Shown piece after piece: positions 9,190 through 19,569 of a stretch of DNA of 64,000 nucleotides. The DNA lies in the NCBI GenBank assembly GCA_964017065.1, contig OZ024790.1, positions 2,350,631-2,414,630 on the forward strand, given 5' to 3'. Position 1 is the stretch's first letter, and every line of letters starts with the position of its first letter. The notes under the pieces were generated by a model that did no database searches, had not been told where the DNA came from, and was given only the letters and a program-made list of their open reading frames with translations. The stretch comes from Haliclona indistincta. Lineage: Eukaryota; Porifera; Demospongiae; Haplosclerida; Chalinidae. The position numbers were made by a program, and so were the translations under genes.

Positions 9190-11526
9190 CTACTTGCGAG
9201 GTCTTAGATCATAATGATGAGTTGTCTGATGACGAGAGGAAGTTTGAGGTTCTAACACATTCTGACTGGAGACATGTTCAGTCCATTTAGGAGGACGTCC
9301 TGTACCTGCACGCTTGGTGCCATACCAATACGATCCAGCTGGTAGATCAGGAGGACATGGTTTCACTAGCTTGACTGTGCAGGATACCCTGGGAACCTTT
9401 GGCTCCTTCAGCTTCTTCGGCTTCTTCCTCTTCTTGCATCCCCTCCACACTTCGACATTAGGATGATATTTGACGATGCCCAGTTGTCGGCACACACCTT
9501 CCGACAACAGAAGCTGATCTTCAACATCCATCTTTATGTAGACCATCGTCTTCATCTCTTGTCCGTCAAAAGAAAGAGTTAGCTGCATGCGTCCATGAAG
9601 CTCAAACGATCTGCCATCATAGCCATGTGGTGTCTTATCGGCAGGCTTAAAGTCTTTTTTCTTAAGTCTGGACACTGCTGCCACCTTCTTGAACAAGCGT
9701 GGTCCTATGATAGTGATATCAGCACCAGTGTCTACGAGACCATAAGCAGGTACTCCTTCCACCTGTAGCGGTGCACAAATGCTGCGACTGCCCTTATCCT
9801 CTACCGTTACTTGACGGCACTTTTCCTCATCTGACTCATCTGAAAAGAGAAGAGAAAGAGGATCAGTAACAGGATCTGAGGTGTTTGGAGGAGTTGTATC
9901 TGAAGAGTGAACACCTCGGTTTCTATGAGACCCTTTACCATCTGATGAAGGTGGGTTAGGACAATTGCTAGCCAGATGACCAGGTTCTCCGCAGTTGTAG
10001 CAGCGTCGCTGCCCAGGCGTTGGTTTGTTGTGGTTCTGTGCCGGAGACTGAGGTGCTGATTGTGAGTCCCTGCTGTACTCTCTTCTCTTCTCCAGCTCAG
10101 CCTGTCGCCTCTCCTCATTCTTCGCTGCAAGACAGAGTTCTGTGTAACTTTTCGCACCTGACACAGCTGGACTCTCTACCAAACGATACAGCAAACCCTC
10201 CTGCAGCTGGGTGAACAGAATCATCTGTCTGGTCTCCCTGAGCATGCCATCTCGTCCATATGCTAGCTGGAATGCACGCTCCATGCGTCGAACATAATCT
10301 GCCACAGTTTCAGATTTCCTTTGGGTAGCATGTCTGAAGTCTTGAGCAGCCAATGCTCTGTCTCTCGGCTCCAGTCTACTCTTCAAGGCTTCAACTGCAG
10401 TGCCCCAGCTACTCCTTTCCTCTTGTGTCAGCAGATTCCATTCTTGCAGCGCTCTGCCTCGCAGATGACCCGCCATCTGCATGAGTAGCTCTTCCTGACT
10501 CCATGCGTTCCATGCTCCTGCACGCTCTAACGTAGGTAGCCAGTCATCGAGCAGCTCATCCGAATTGTCACCCGTAAACTGTTGTACTGGAGGAGCCTTT
10601 CCTCTACGATGATGAGTTGGGGGAGTCTGTCGGTCTTCCCGACGTCTACCTGCGTGGTGAGGAGAAAATTGAATACAAAGAGGATGCAACTGTGCATCCT
10701 GTAAATGAACTGAGTGAGAGGGAGAGAGAGAAGATTCGGAGTGTGGATACACAGGCTCCCGAGGGTCCTCCTCTGTTGGTAGAGGTAACTGCAGACTGGT
10801 GGTAGCACGTTCTTCTGCAGCACGCTCTCTGGCTCTCTCCAGACTAGCAGCGCGATCCGCGCGAGTAGCTGTAGCTGCAAGCTGCTGGTTGAGCCCCTCA
10901 ATCAAAGCATCCTTCTGAGCGAGGGCGGAGTCGAGTTTACCCACGCGGTCGCACATCTGCTTCCAGAGTTGCTTGACCCTGTCTCTCTCTTTCTTCAGTT
11001 CTCCTTCGTGAGCTTTGACTGTTTCCTGCAGTTGACGCTGAAGTCTGTCAAGCTCGCAGTTAGCCCTCTCGAGTTGTGCACACAGCTCCTCGAGTTCGGA
11101 AGTGATGTCGGCAGACTGCGTGTCTTGGCCGTCTTCCCTGTCCGCCTCAGCAAACACACCTGTTTGATCTACCAGATAGATTCGTTGACTCAGTCGGACT
11201 CGTCTCATCTCCCGTACAATAACTTGAACCAGCCCTGGCTCTCTGTTGGTAGAAATTATATGACCTTCAATCAGCTGGCGAGTCTCCTCCACTCCCGCGC
11301 CAGTGGGCAAACCCAGCGCCTCTGCCACGAGCTTCAGGTGCGCCCTCTTTAGTCTGGCCGAGTTAAGCGAGTAAAGGTGTCCCTCCGGCAGCTTCGTGTC
11401 TTCAGGCTGCGAGGACTGTCCGGCTTGGTTCCACGGCGTCGGCGTCAACAGCTGACTCTGTAACGCACCGCCGAGCTCTGAGTGAACAGCTCCCCAGTGA
11501 CTGCTGGACTCTCTCCCCTCAGCCAT
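9190..11526 (-). CDS. Gag-protease fusion of the LTR element
   Basis: The likely start is the ATG at 11526 (MAEGRESSSHW); the open frame runs on upstream into the LTR. Order of domains: a coiled-coil region rich in Glu, Arg and Leu; a retrotransposon Gag segment (GRALQEWNLLTQEERSSWG, VADYVRRMERAF); a CCHC zinc knuckle (CYNCGEPGHLASNC) for RNA binding; and a retropepsin-like aspartic protease motif (GLVDTGADITIIG). The C terminus ends HHYDLRPRK, which looks like the end of a Ty3-type polyprotein. The enzymatic Pol domains therefore seem to have been deleted while the frame was kept. About 778 residues from this ATG. Confidence 0.8.
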   Translation of the reverse strand: MAEGRESSSHWGAVHSELGGALQSQLLTPTPWNQAGQSSQPEDTKLPEGHLYSLNSARLKRAHLKLVAEALGLPTGAGVEETRQLIEGHIISTNREPGLVQVIVREMRRVRLSQRIYLVDQTGVFAEADREDGQDTQSADITSELEELCAQLERANCELDRLQRQLQETVKAHEGELKKERDRVKQLWKQMCDRVGKLDSALAQKDALIEGLNQQLAATATRADRAASLERARERAAEERATTSLQLPLPTEEDPREPVYPHSESSLSPSHSVHLQDAQLHPLCIQFSPHHAGRRREDRQTPPTHHRRGKAPPVQQFTGDNSDELLDDWLPTLERAGAWNAWSQEELLMQMAGHLRGRALQEWNLLTQEERSSWGTAVEALKSRLEPRDRALAAQDFRHATQRKSETVADYVRRMERAFQLAYGRDGMLRETRQMILFTQLQEGLLYRLVESPAVSGAKSYTELCLAAKNEERRQAELEKRREYSRDSQSAPQSPAQNHNKPTPGQRRCYNCGEPGHLASNCPNPPSSDGKGSHRNRGVHSSDTTPPNTSDPVTDPLSLLFSDESDEEKCRQVTVEDKGSRSICAPLQVEGVPAYGLVDTGADITIIGPRLFKKVAAVSRLKKKDFKPADKTPHGYDGRSFELHGRMQLTLSFDGQEMKTMVYIKMDVEDQLLLSEGVCRQLGIVKYHPNVEVWRGCKKRKKPKKLKEPKVPRVSCTVKLVKPCPPDLPAGSYWYGTKRAGTGRPPKWTEHVSSQNVLEPQTSSRHQTTHHYDLRPRK

Positions 11527-11603
11527 CCTGGGGCTTTGGGGCTCCTGGTCAGTCACTGGTAGTGTTCCACTTGTTGAGAATTGTGTCTCGGTCGAACCTC
11601 CAA

Positions 11604-11819
11604 TGTAAACTAGTTCTTCCAAAAAAATACTCTCATTCAAATCATCACACGCACATTTATATACAAACACACAGGAGGCCGTGCAAAACACAGCAACGAA
11701 CAAACACAGAGGTCCATTATTCTACAACAATCACAATACATCAGTTCACAAGTTCAATCACAGTCACATACACCACAATACAGGAACAGGACTAGACAGG
11801 TTTCGACGACACTGTTACA
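11604..11819 (-). repeat. 5' LTR of the gag-protease retroelement
   Basis: Matching copy of 8935-9150. On the minus strand the primer-binding-like site starts within two bases of its end, as expected for the 5' LTR. Confidence 0.85.
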
Positions 11820-12501
11820 TATGTATATTTATATTAAGCAACCTTGACAGACGCAATGCAAAACTCGCTCCGATCGAGTGTGTCTATATGTATAATGCAG
11901 GTTTAAGTGCTGTACCATTATTCTACATCAAGATAAATCGACCTCGTTCATCGTGTAAACAATGGGTGTTTTTTATAGCCAAGCACCTTTCCAGGCGGAA
12001 AACAATCATAACTAAAATTCAACTCTTATGAAGTATCTCTATATAGGTCCTGATGGAGAGTGTACTAAGTGACTGCAAGTGCTGCTATTTTATGTACTCT
12101 CAAATATGGCTGAGATAGAAAAAGAACATAATTTTGTGTTTTCTTAAAATTGAAAGCTTTAAAACCAAATTTTGCTTCACTTGAACCTGGAGATAGTTCT
12201 AGAGAGTTAAATTTTAGCTAGTATTCCAATATTATTTAGTGGGATTTTCGGATAGTAAATGCGCAGTGTACACGTACATGCTCCATCTTGATATTTTGGA
12301 TAACTATTGTGATAGTGATATTTTCACAGTATTGCCCAGCCCTATCTTAACACACAATGCAAATTATTTTGTATCGGCACATTTAGCAACTTAAATTTAA
12401 TTTACATGCTTTTAAATCTTTGTCACAAACACGGACGATGAACGTAGAAAATCTATACTATACTAATTTGACATACTATTAATCTACCTCATCATCCTCA
12501 G
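11820..12501. other. Intron sequence before the NACHT exon of gene 1
   Basis: No exon seen. The stretch from about 12235 to 12500 (GGGATTTTCGG, GTGATAGTGATATTTTCACA, CCTATCTTAACACACAATGC) closely matches 45110-45365 before the NACHT exon of gene 3, so the duplication includes the intron. Confidence 0.5.
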
Positions 12502-13905
12502 GTGAACGATTACAAAGTGATCTCATCAGTGATGACTTACCATCAAAACCTAAACGACGGATAGAACAAGAACCAGAGAACCAACAAGACCAGTCCTGTG
12601 CTGAGTTTGTGAGCAGTCTACGACAGGTGTATAGAACAGCTGAGCCTCCAACCTGGGACCCTCTCCCTCAGTGCCAGCATGTCAAACTAGCCATGATAAA
12701 GGAGAAAGGAAAGCGATGTGGCAGTGACAACACGATTGCTGAGAGCAGAGTAGAGGGAGATGTGGACAAACTGTTGACAATAAAGGTACCTGTGGATTCC
12801 GATAGAATCTTCGATGCTGGCATCTTTGACGATGAGCGTCAGGTGATTCTAGTTGAAGGAGGGGGAGGAATGGGAAAAACAAGTCTTGCCTACCAATATG
12901 CCAAGAAATGGGCTGAAGGAAAGTTGAGCACATTTGATGCTGTGGCTCTTGTTCGTCTACGAGACTTGAACGAACACGATGTATGTGAAGTTGATTGTAT
13001 CATGCCTCACCTTCTCTTCCTAGCTAGTGGTACCAGCATATCAAAAGAGATGGCTCAACTTATTGTAGACAAGAAAAAAATTCTCCTCATTTTGGACGGC
13101 TGGGATGAGTCCCGATTTTGTAAGCTGTCATTTATCAAAGATCTGCTTCAGTCAGTTTCTCCTCAGACTAGAATACTGATAACCTCTCGACCAGACTACT
13201 CATTGGATCTTCATGGTCTAGCCAACCGGATAGAGATTCTTGGTTTAACTGAAGATAATATTCACTATTACTTAGAGATTGCATTGAAGTTGTCACACAA
13301 CACAGATACTCCCTTGCCTACAACCATGTCTCAGCTATTTGACGCTCTCACTCGTGGTCTCATTGATAGGCACCTTGTGTCCACTCGTCAGGTTCCTATT
13401 GAGTATTACATGCCTCCTTCACTCCAGCATAGAAAGGACATTAGCAAGCTTCCTTCTCTAGTGGCTCAGCAGTTTCTTCAGCTAGCTAAGGTGGCTTATG
13501 AAAGTATTTGTACGAAAAAGCATGTCTTCACTAACCTGGGTGAGGATTTTGAGCATCTTGGGACAATGGAAAAGATGAATGTGCGTACGGGTCCTGGGTA
13601 CTCCTACACCTTCCTTCATAGTGGTCTTCAAGAATACTTGACTGCCCTTCACATTGCTATAATGAATCCTAGTGGTTTTGAATTGGTAGAATGGTTACAG
13701 AACCATAATGGTGTTGTAAGGTCTTTGGTAGGAATTTTATTCCACCATGATGATTATCACAGCCACCCTTTATACCAGAAGATAAACCAAGTTTATCAAA
13801 ACATTAAGACCACTCGTGATGGCTCTCAAAGTGAGCTACGTTTGGCTGAATTAGTCATTGATGAGGTATATCCATATGAGGCAGAATTACTAATACATGC
13901 ACAAG
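12502..13905 (+). CDS. NLR-like gene 1, exon 3: NACHT NTPase domain
   Basis: The acceptor CCTCAG precedes 12502. The exon starts ERLQSDLISDD and runs 468 codons to CACAAG/GTGAGG. NACHT signatures: Walker A VEGGGGMGKTSLAYQYAKKW, Walker B KILLILDGWDESR, sensor 1 RILITSRPD. The winged-helix part ends FLHSGLQEYLTALHIA, as in NLR proteins. The domain should bind ATP and drive oligomerisation. Compared with gene 3, about 46 residues between the first helical region and the winged helix (the MPLNAAILAF part) are missing without loss of frame. The first 730 bp match gene 3 almost exactly; the rest does not. The 59-bp intron after it has a good branch site (TGACTGCATGATAAC); if retained, translation stops at 13947-13949. 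Confidence 0.8.
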
Positions 13906-13964
13906 GTGAGGAGAAAATGTTTGGAGTAATGTCATTTTTGACTGCATGATAACTTTTTATGCAG

Positions 13965-14035
13965 ATCCAGTAAATGATCCAGATCCAGTAAATGATCCAG
14001 ATCCAGTAAATGATCCAGATCCAGTAAATGATGAT
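13965..14035 (+). repeat. 18-bp tandem repeat, 4 units, in gene 1 linker
   Basis: The unit ATCCAGTAAATGATCCAG (DPVNDP) is repeated about four times, with the last unit running into an Asp run. It is the short allele-like counterpart of the 37-unit array in gene 2. Confidence 0.85.
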
Positions 14036-16172
14036 GATGCTATGAAGTCACTGGGAGTAGCAGTCACTATGAAAATCACCAATATTGGTACTCAGGGCTA
14101 TCCCGGTGTTGGCAAGACATCTGTTCTTGATCTCGCTATGGGGAAAGATCCTGCTCCCACGAGAACTAGTACAGACTTTATTGATCCACCATTACACCAC
14201 ATGATGATAAAACACGAAGATTCAGATGAGTGGGAGAAGGTCACCACTGATGAGATGTTTCAAATGGTATGTGGAGCAGTTAAGAAGAAGATAGAAGAAA
14301 TGCCCCCAGATAAAGCTGAATCAGTTGAGCCAATGGATGCAGTTGGGCCGTCTAAAAGTGGCGAAGATGCAAATGTAGCAGTGACTGCTACTACGAGTGA
14401 GAGTACAACTCAAGCCACTACAAGACGTCTGACTCCGGTGATCGAACAGGTACTACCTCCTCTAGCTGGCAGCTCTGATCCAACACCTAATCTTTTTTCT
14501 GACCACGGCTTACTTGGTCCGTCTCACGATTCTTCTAGTGATTCCTCTAATTCTGTCCCTCCTTCTATTTGGTTCAGTGAGCTCATGAATCAACTAAATC
14601 AAAAGGCTGGCCATGAAAAGTCCGGTATAATCTTCAATTCTCACTGGGTATTTCTCAATGATTGTGGTGGCCAACCACCATTTTTAGATGCAGCTGCTCT
14701 CTTTCCTCTTAACAGCTGTCTTCAAATTTTCGCTCTCAAACTTAACGAGTCACTGGATCACAAACCTGAGTTTTCGTACTATGTCAATAATAAACCTGCG
14801 CAAATTGATGAATGTGTGGTGTTGACACACAAGGAGGTAATTGAGACACTAGCCAAGTCAGTAGCTTCTATTGAGCCTCCACACATACCATCAGCAAATG
14901 AACCTGTAGTTACCAAATTTACCATTGTGGGTACATTTGACGATCGAAAATATGAATGTTCTGAAACGCTAGAAGAAAAAGAAGATGCTCTCGAAACACT
15001 TCTTAAACCATATAAACATGTTCGCATTGGTAACGATGTCATTTTACCACTGAATGCCAGCACAAAAGACACAGAAGATCGAAAGACTTCAACAGAAAAG
15101 CTTCAGAAGCTAATTTTTGATGAATCGAATAAAATTACAATGACAGTTGACATGAGGTTGTGCTGGTTTGGATTCTACCTCAGCTTGCTCGAAAAAGCTG
15201 AGAAGGAGAAGAAAGTTGTGCTTACGCTCAGTGAATGCTATACAATCGGTGAGTTCCTGGGCATGGATAACGATGAAACCAAACGTGCAGTTCGATTATT
15301 TCACAAAATTGGTCTTATTATGCATTTTGACACTCCATTCGCAAATCTTCGAAATTTTGTCATTGTTTTCACCAAGCCAGTGCTTAAAACGGTCTCTCAA
15401 ATAATCAGTGTATCTTTTCTCGACAGGAGATTTCTTAAGGAAGAATTAAATATTCACGTTGATTGTGATGATAAGGAACAACTCCAAAAATATGGTTTTT
15501 TAGAGCTAAGTATATTGAAGAAATGTGTTGATTCTAAATTTGAAGAAAAATTCATATTAGGTATTCTCAAGCATGTAAAAATAATTGCTGAACTTCCTTG
15601 TGGAGTGTATTTTATGCCTTGTGCCCTTTCCTATGCTCCTGAGAACCACAAAGAGCTTGAAAAGCTGAGTGCACCACATAAACTTTCTCACCCATGGGTG
15701 ATTAGATTAAGGCAGAAGCGAGGAGCAAGACTTGTCTACATTCCTATACCGGTGGGCTACTTGCCTACTCTTGTTGTTTTTCTTCTCACACAAGATGGAT
15801 CATGCTTTTCAACCAATTGTAAGAAGCGGCAGTATCGAAATTTTATAAATTTGCAGTATTGTCTGGGAGGAACTGTCTACTTTGTAGAGCGCCACCTCCA
15901 GCTCGAGGTGTACTACTCTCTTTGTGATGATCTTCCTGATCAGTGCTCTGTTATCCGAAGGTTAGTACTTAACTCGATACATCAAGCCGAGGAAAGGCTC
16001 CAAATCAGACAAGGTGTAAATACCAAAGTTGACTGTTTCTTATGCTTCTGTGGAGAGGGCAGTCCGAGTGCCCGCCAAACCTGTACCTATAAACCTGAAT
16101 TAAATATTCTGGAGTGTGATGTAGCAGATGGGTGTTGCAAACGAGTGGATCGTATGTACTCATATTGGCTAG
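13965..16172 (+). CDS. NLR-like gene 1, exon 4: (DPVNDP)n linker and Roc-COR-like GTPase
   Basis: After splicing the frame reads ...HAQDPVNDPDPVND. Four 18-bp units form an acidic Pro/Asn linker. A Ras-of-complex-like P-loop follows (IGTQGYPGVGKTSVLDLAMG), then a long low-complexity insert, the G3 motif WVFLNDCGGQPPFLDAA, and a beta strand KFTIVGTFDD in the G4 position. A COR-like winged-helix region comes next (LCWFGFYLSLLEKAEKEKKV, GEFLGMDNDETKRAVRLFHK, IGLIMHFDTPF). The canonical NKxD of G4 is not obvious, so nucleotide specificity is uncertain. ROCO proteins dimerise through COR. The exon is about 93% like that of gene 2 by eye. It ends TTGGCTAG/GTATGT. A separate gene starting at the ATG near 14041 is the main alternative. 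Confidence 0.75.
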
Positions 16173-16271
16173 GTATGTTAAATCCTCTGCTAGCTATTAC
16201 TTACTACTTACTTTAGCTGTAATCCTCATAAATTTCTTCATTCATGCTCATGATAATATATTTGTTCATAG

Positions 16272-16823
16272 GACTTGTAGTGCCTAAACCAGCTACTCAA
16301 TCCGACTGTAATGAAATGGAATCTGAATTACATCACGCCAAGACAACCATGGGCAGTACAGAGTGTCAGTCTGAGAGCCAAGATGTGTCGGAACGAGGTA
16401 AATGCATTCAAGATCATTTAAGTTATTTGCAATTGTTGATACTGTTGTTCAGATGTATTGTGTATTTATAGCCTAACAATTTGTTCCTGTTAAACAGATA
16501 TAAAAAATCCTATGTTATGGAATCAGCCAACTTCTGAGCTCCATTTAGCCCTGATTGCTGCTCTTATTGATGATTGGAGATCAATATCACCCTTTCTGGG
16601 GTTATCAGCTGTTGATGACAGTACAATACTCGGGGAATCTCCTCACTCTGTGCCTACACAGAGAGTGGCTATGCTGAGGAGGTGGAAGCAGAAACAAGGA
16701 AAAAAGGCTACATACAATGAACTTCACCGCGTGTTTAGACAATGCGAGAGAACTGATCTTGCAGATTTTGTACAACAACTGGTAACTGATTCATCAAAGG
16801 AAAGTGAGTTGACAAACATGTAA
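16272..16823 (+). CDS. NLR-like gene 1, exons 5-6: C-terminal death domain
   Basis: Exon 5 (16272-16397) is a polar linker. Exon 6 starts at 16498 after TTAAACAG. It encodes a convincing death domain: LHLALIAALIDDWRSISPFL, GLSAVDDSTI, QRVAMLRRWKQKQGKKATYN, ELHRVFRQCERTDLADFV. The spacing of W, LGLS, ML-x2-W, and L-x2-V-x6-R-x-DLADF fits the family. If exon 6 is the last exon, the protein ends SELTNM at the TAA (16821-16823). Exons 1-6 then total 4,380 nt, exactly 1,460 codons, all phases agreeing. A GTGAGT donor at 16804 offers an alternative path to the exons downstream. Confidence 0.75.
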
Positions 16824-16841
16824 ACACATCCTACATGTAAT

Positions 16842-17348
16842 TAACCCTCGGCGCATGCGCGAGAGTTACGGAACTTGCTGTCATTCGTTCGTTCATTCTG
16901 TCCAATGAGCTGCAGAGACCATCGCTCACTTCTGAAACTCAGTAAAGGTATGAACATGCAGGCTTAGCATGACAATGCATCGCTTGCAATGTGACTCGTT
17001 TACTAAAGTGCTTGAGATATGGCTGGCTCACCGTGACGGCCGTCTTTGACCTCTCCGACAACAAAAGCACCCATAGTTGACTACCTAGGTAATTTTAGAT
17101 TCCATCTAAACTGCAGGACAGCTCTTTGGGGGTGCGTGGACTTCTCAAGAAAAAGCCTATCAAAGCCAATAGCAATGGGGCAGTGTTCATGGTCATGCCT
17201 ACTTGACAAACATTGTCCTTGTGGTCAGCACTTTGCTGTCTTCTGGTTAGCAGTGCAGTTTCAATAGCAAGCAGGCTGGCTTTAGCTGCAAAGCTCCTTC
17301 TGCAAACCATAACTAAGGAGCTAACTCTACAACACGCCGAGGGTTCTG
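16842..17348. mobile_element. Inverted-repeat MITE (CCCTCGGCG ends)
   Basis: The left end TTAACCCTCGGCGCATGCG and the right end ACACGCCGAGGGTT are inverted copies about 500 bp apart. The corresponding spot in gene 2 (about 31525-31600) lacks the element, so it inserted after the duplication. Partial relatives lie at 18903-19300 and near 53498. Confidence 0.65.
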
Positions 17349-17641
17349 TGAAATCTTTATTATTACAAGTAAAAACCAGTTCAAGCTCTAGTTCCATTAT
17401 TGAACCATATTAATTTTAGCATTTGCTCTATCACTTATGGTTCCAGTGAAAAGATTAATTCTGAGCAAGTGATGATGTAGATGTTGATGATAGACTTTTT
17501 CTTGCATCCTGTGCAATTGTCCACATTTACACACAAAATTGTTGAATTGTCTACTAATGTTCAGAATCAATATGTAATAGTTGTAGTGAGTGCAAAAATG
17601 ACTTCCCGTCTCTAAGGATTTCCTAATTTTTACAAATTCAG

Positions 17642-18524
17642 CAAAACCCAAAGCTATTGATCGCCAGTCAGTAGTAGAGCAAGACCAAGCAACAACACCG
17701 GAAAGTGAGTACATGCAAAACTCAAAATAAAGCATTTTATTCAGATTTGATTATAGTGACTTGTGAGGATGAACTTCCTTCTAGGAAAAAGCACAAACAA
17801 GGTATCTATGATACCCTTGGTAAGTACAATCACTTATATGCGAGCAATTAACTCAGTCACTCAACCTATGCATAAAATAGATTTTGATCACAGTAGCAGC
17901 ATAGCAAGTGAAAGAGCAGGTTGTCATTCTGCATTATTAGAAGGTACAAGATTGACAAAAAATCTGTTGCATGTGCCCGCTACCACATATATAGCTACAA
18001 TTTTTGGGGGTGTGTTTTCTGAAATCTGGAAAATCACAAATATGTGTGGATAACGGGGTGACAAGAACAGATCTACATGTATCTAAGCATAAGATTAATT
18101 TTCAGTTGTCAGTTGTTGCTAGGTATGTGCTTAGCACTCACTAGTTCATTGTATACTTTATAACTGGTACAGCAAATTACTGATACAAGGAGACTTTTGT
18201 GTTATACTATTTCTCTGCTATACAGAAAGCTCATCTATTCCTCATGACACTAAAACTCAACATCACCGTCCACCACCATCACAAGCACCACCATCATCAG
18301 AAGGACTACGGCACCGACGTGTCGATGACTCACCTGCTAACAGAGGTCAGTATACCATGTGGTGGACAGTGTTCATTGCTGCATTGTGTCTTTGTCCAGA
18401 TAAGAGGAAATCTGAAGCAGCAGATGCTAATAGGTCCTCAATGCTACATGGCATCGTGTTGGGTGTGCTGATTGTAGTGTTTGCTTTGAGTGTTGGTTTT
18501 TTATTTTTTCAAGTGAGTCAGTAG
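17642..18524 (+). CDS. NLR-like gene 1, alternative 3' exons with membrane segment
   Basis: A chain of small exons continues in phase from the donor at 16804. 17642-17704 (KPKAIDRQSVVEQDQATTPE) and 17757-17801 (CEDELPSRKKHKQ) come first. A possible 17905-17943 (ASERAGCHSALLE) and then 18226-18524 follow. The last one encodes a Pro-rich stretch (RPPPSQAPPSSEGLRHRR) and a hydrophobic segment (MLHGIVLGVLIVVFALSVGF) before the TAG. Using these exons without the optional one, the whole gene is 4,767 nt, exactly 1,589 codons. This form would be membrane-anchored at its C terminus. The frame agreement supports it, but expression evidence is absent. Confidence 0.45.
17944..18225. other. Intron sequence
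   Basis: No exon recognised between the small exon near 17905-17943 and the membrane exon. Confidence 0.4.
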
Positions 18525-18653
18525 TAACTTACTGATCATCATTGCATTATTGTTATGTGCATTCTTTATACTGACTACTGCAGTGAAGCAGCCTACTAGC
18601 AAAAACTGTCATGAGATAGACAAGCCAGGCATGTGTACTTCATTCTCAAGCAG

Positions 18654-18893
18654 GAATTTAGCATATCTTCCACAAAAGAATTTGGATTGAGCTTGGGACT
18701 GGCATTTCCTGAACTGGAAATGTTGAAAGAGGAAAGCAGAGAAAAGAGCACGGAGTTCTTTAGTAAAGTAGTTGAGAGTTGGTACAAACAGATCTCACCT
18801 CCTGCTTGCTGGGAGACTATACATAATGCATTGTGTGAACTGCCTAACCGCCCTCTAGCCAAAAAAGTAAAACAGAAGTTCATGACAGATTAG
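18654..18893 (+). CDS. Death-like domain exon downstream of gene 1
   Basis: After an acceptor CTCAAGCAG the frame reads EFSISSTKEFGLSLGLAFPE, LEMLKEESREKSTEFFSKVV, ESWYKQISPPACWETIHNAL, LAKKVKQKFMTD and then a stop. The pattern (LGL, LE, V-x2-W, C-W-x2-I-x2-AL, LA) matches the death-fold superfamily. A donor at 18513 (CAA/GTGAGT, phase 0) joins in frame, which would add this domain after the membrane segment. It could equally be an alternative last exon or belong to a separate gene. Confidence 0.5.
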   Translation, partial: EFSISSTKEFGLSLGLAFPELEMLKEESREKSTEFFSKVVESWYKQISPPACWETIHNALCELPNRPLAKKVKQKFMTD

Positions 18894-18899
18894 CTTAGA

Positions 18900-19565
18900 A
18901 GTTAAACCCTCGGTGTAGCATTGTGTTGTTATTATTTATATAAGCACACTGTAGTCCCCGCTAGTGTCTCTGTCATCCTTTAGTATACAGTGTATAGCCT
19001 TTGCTGATTCTGTATCGTATCGTCGTTCATCTGTATCCTGTAATCTGATTATTAATCGTTACCAAACACTACACTCTGCTCATGCGCAGAAGGGTTACAT
19101 TCAGTCATTCTGTCGATCAAGCTACAGAGACCATCGCTCACTTTTGAAACTTGGTAAAGGCATAGTACAACTGTGGCTTGCAATGTGACTCGTGGATTTT
19201 CCTGAAGTGCTTTGTTCTCAACCTTGATGGCCAGCTTGGATCTCTCTGAGAACACAAGCGCATATAGTTGACTATACCTCCAATTTAGCCAATAATTTAA
19301 CCTGAGTAGCCTCCAAAGTTAATGCTATCATTTTCAATTCTATGGCAATCCACTCCATATACTTTCCTCTTACTTTATGCCTAATAGTTTTGTGAGGATA
19401 CAATTAGAAACACAGAAAATAGACCAAATTTGGCACACCTGCTAGTTCACTTCTATTTCAACACTACACTTCTATCATAAAAATACTTATTTTAAAACTT
19501 TGTAATTTTTGTTGACTTTTTGATAGTGTAAAGTACAATGTCATTATTTTTGTAATCCTTGCTCT
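18900..19565. repeat. Repeat-derived sequence, no gene
   Basis: Begins with TTAAACCCTCGGTG near 18902. It contains CAGAGACCATCGCTCACTT and GGCTTGCAATGTGACTCG stretches shared with the MITE at 16842-17348, so it is a diverged or partial relative. Nothing coding was found. Confidence 0.5.
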
Positions 19566-19569
19566 TACC

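Larger units (their letters stand above)
8935..11819 (-). mobile_element. LTR retroelement lacking reverse transcriptase
   Basis: A compact 2,885-bp element on the minus strand. In order it has the 5' LTR (11819-11604), a primer-binding-like site TGGAGGTTCGACCGAGA directly after it, one long Gag-protease frame, a polypurine tract at 9151-9164 and the 3' LTR. There is no reverse transcriptase, RNase H or integrase, so it must depend on other elements for mobility. Identical LTRs suggest a recent insertion. It sits in the large second intron of NLR-like gene 1, opposite to the gene. Confidence 0.85.
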
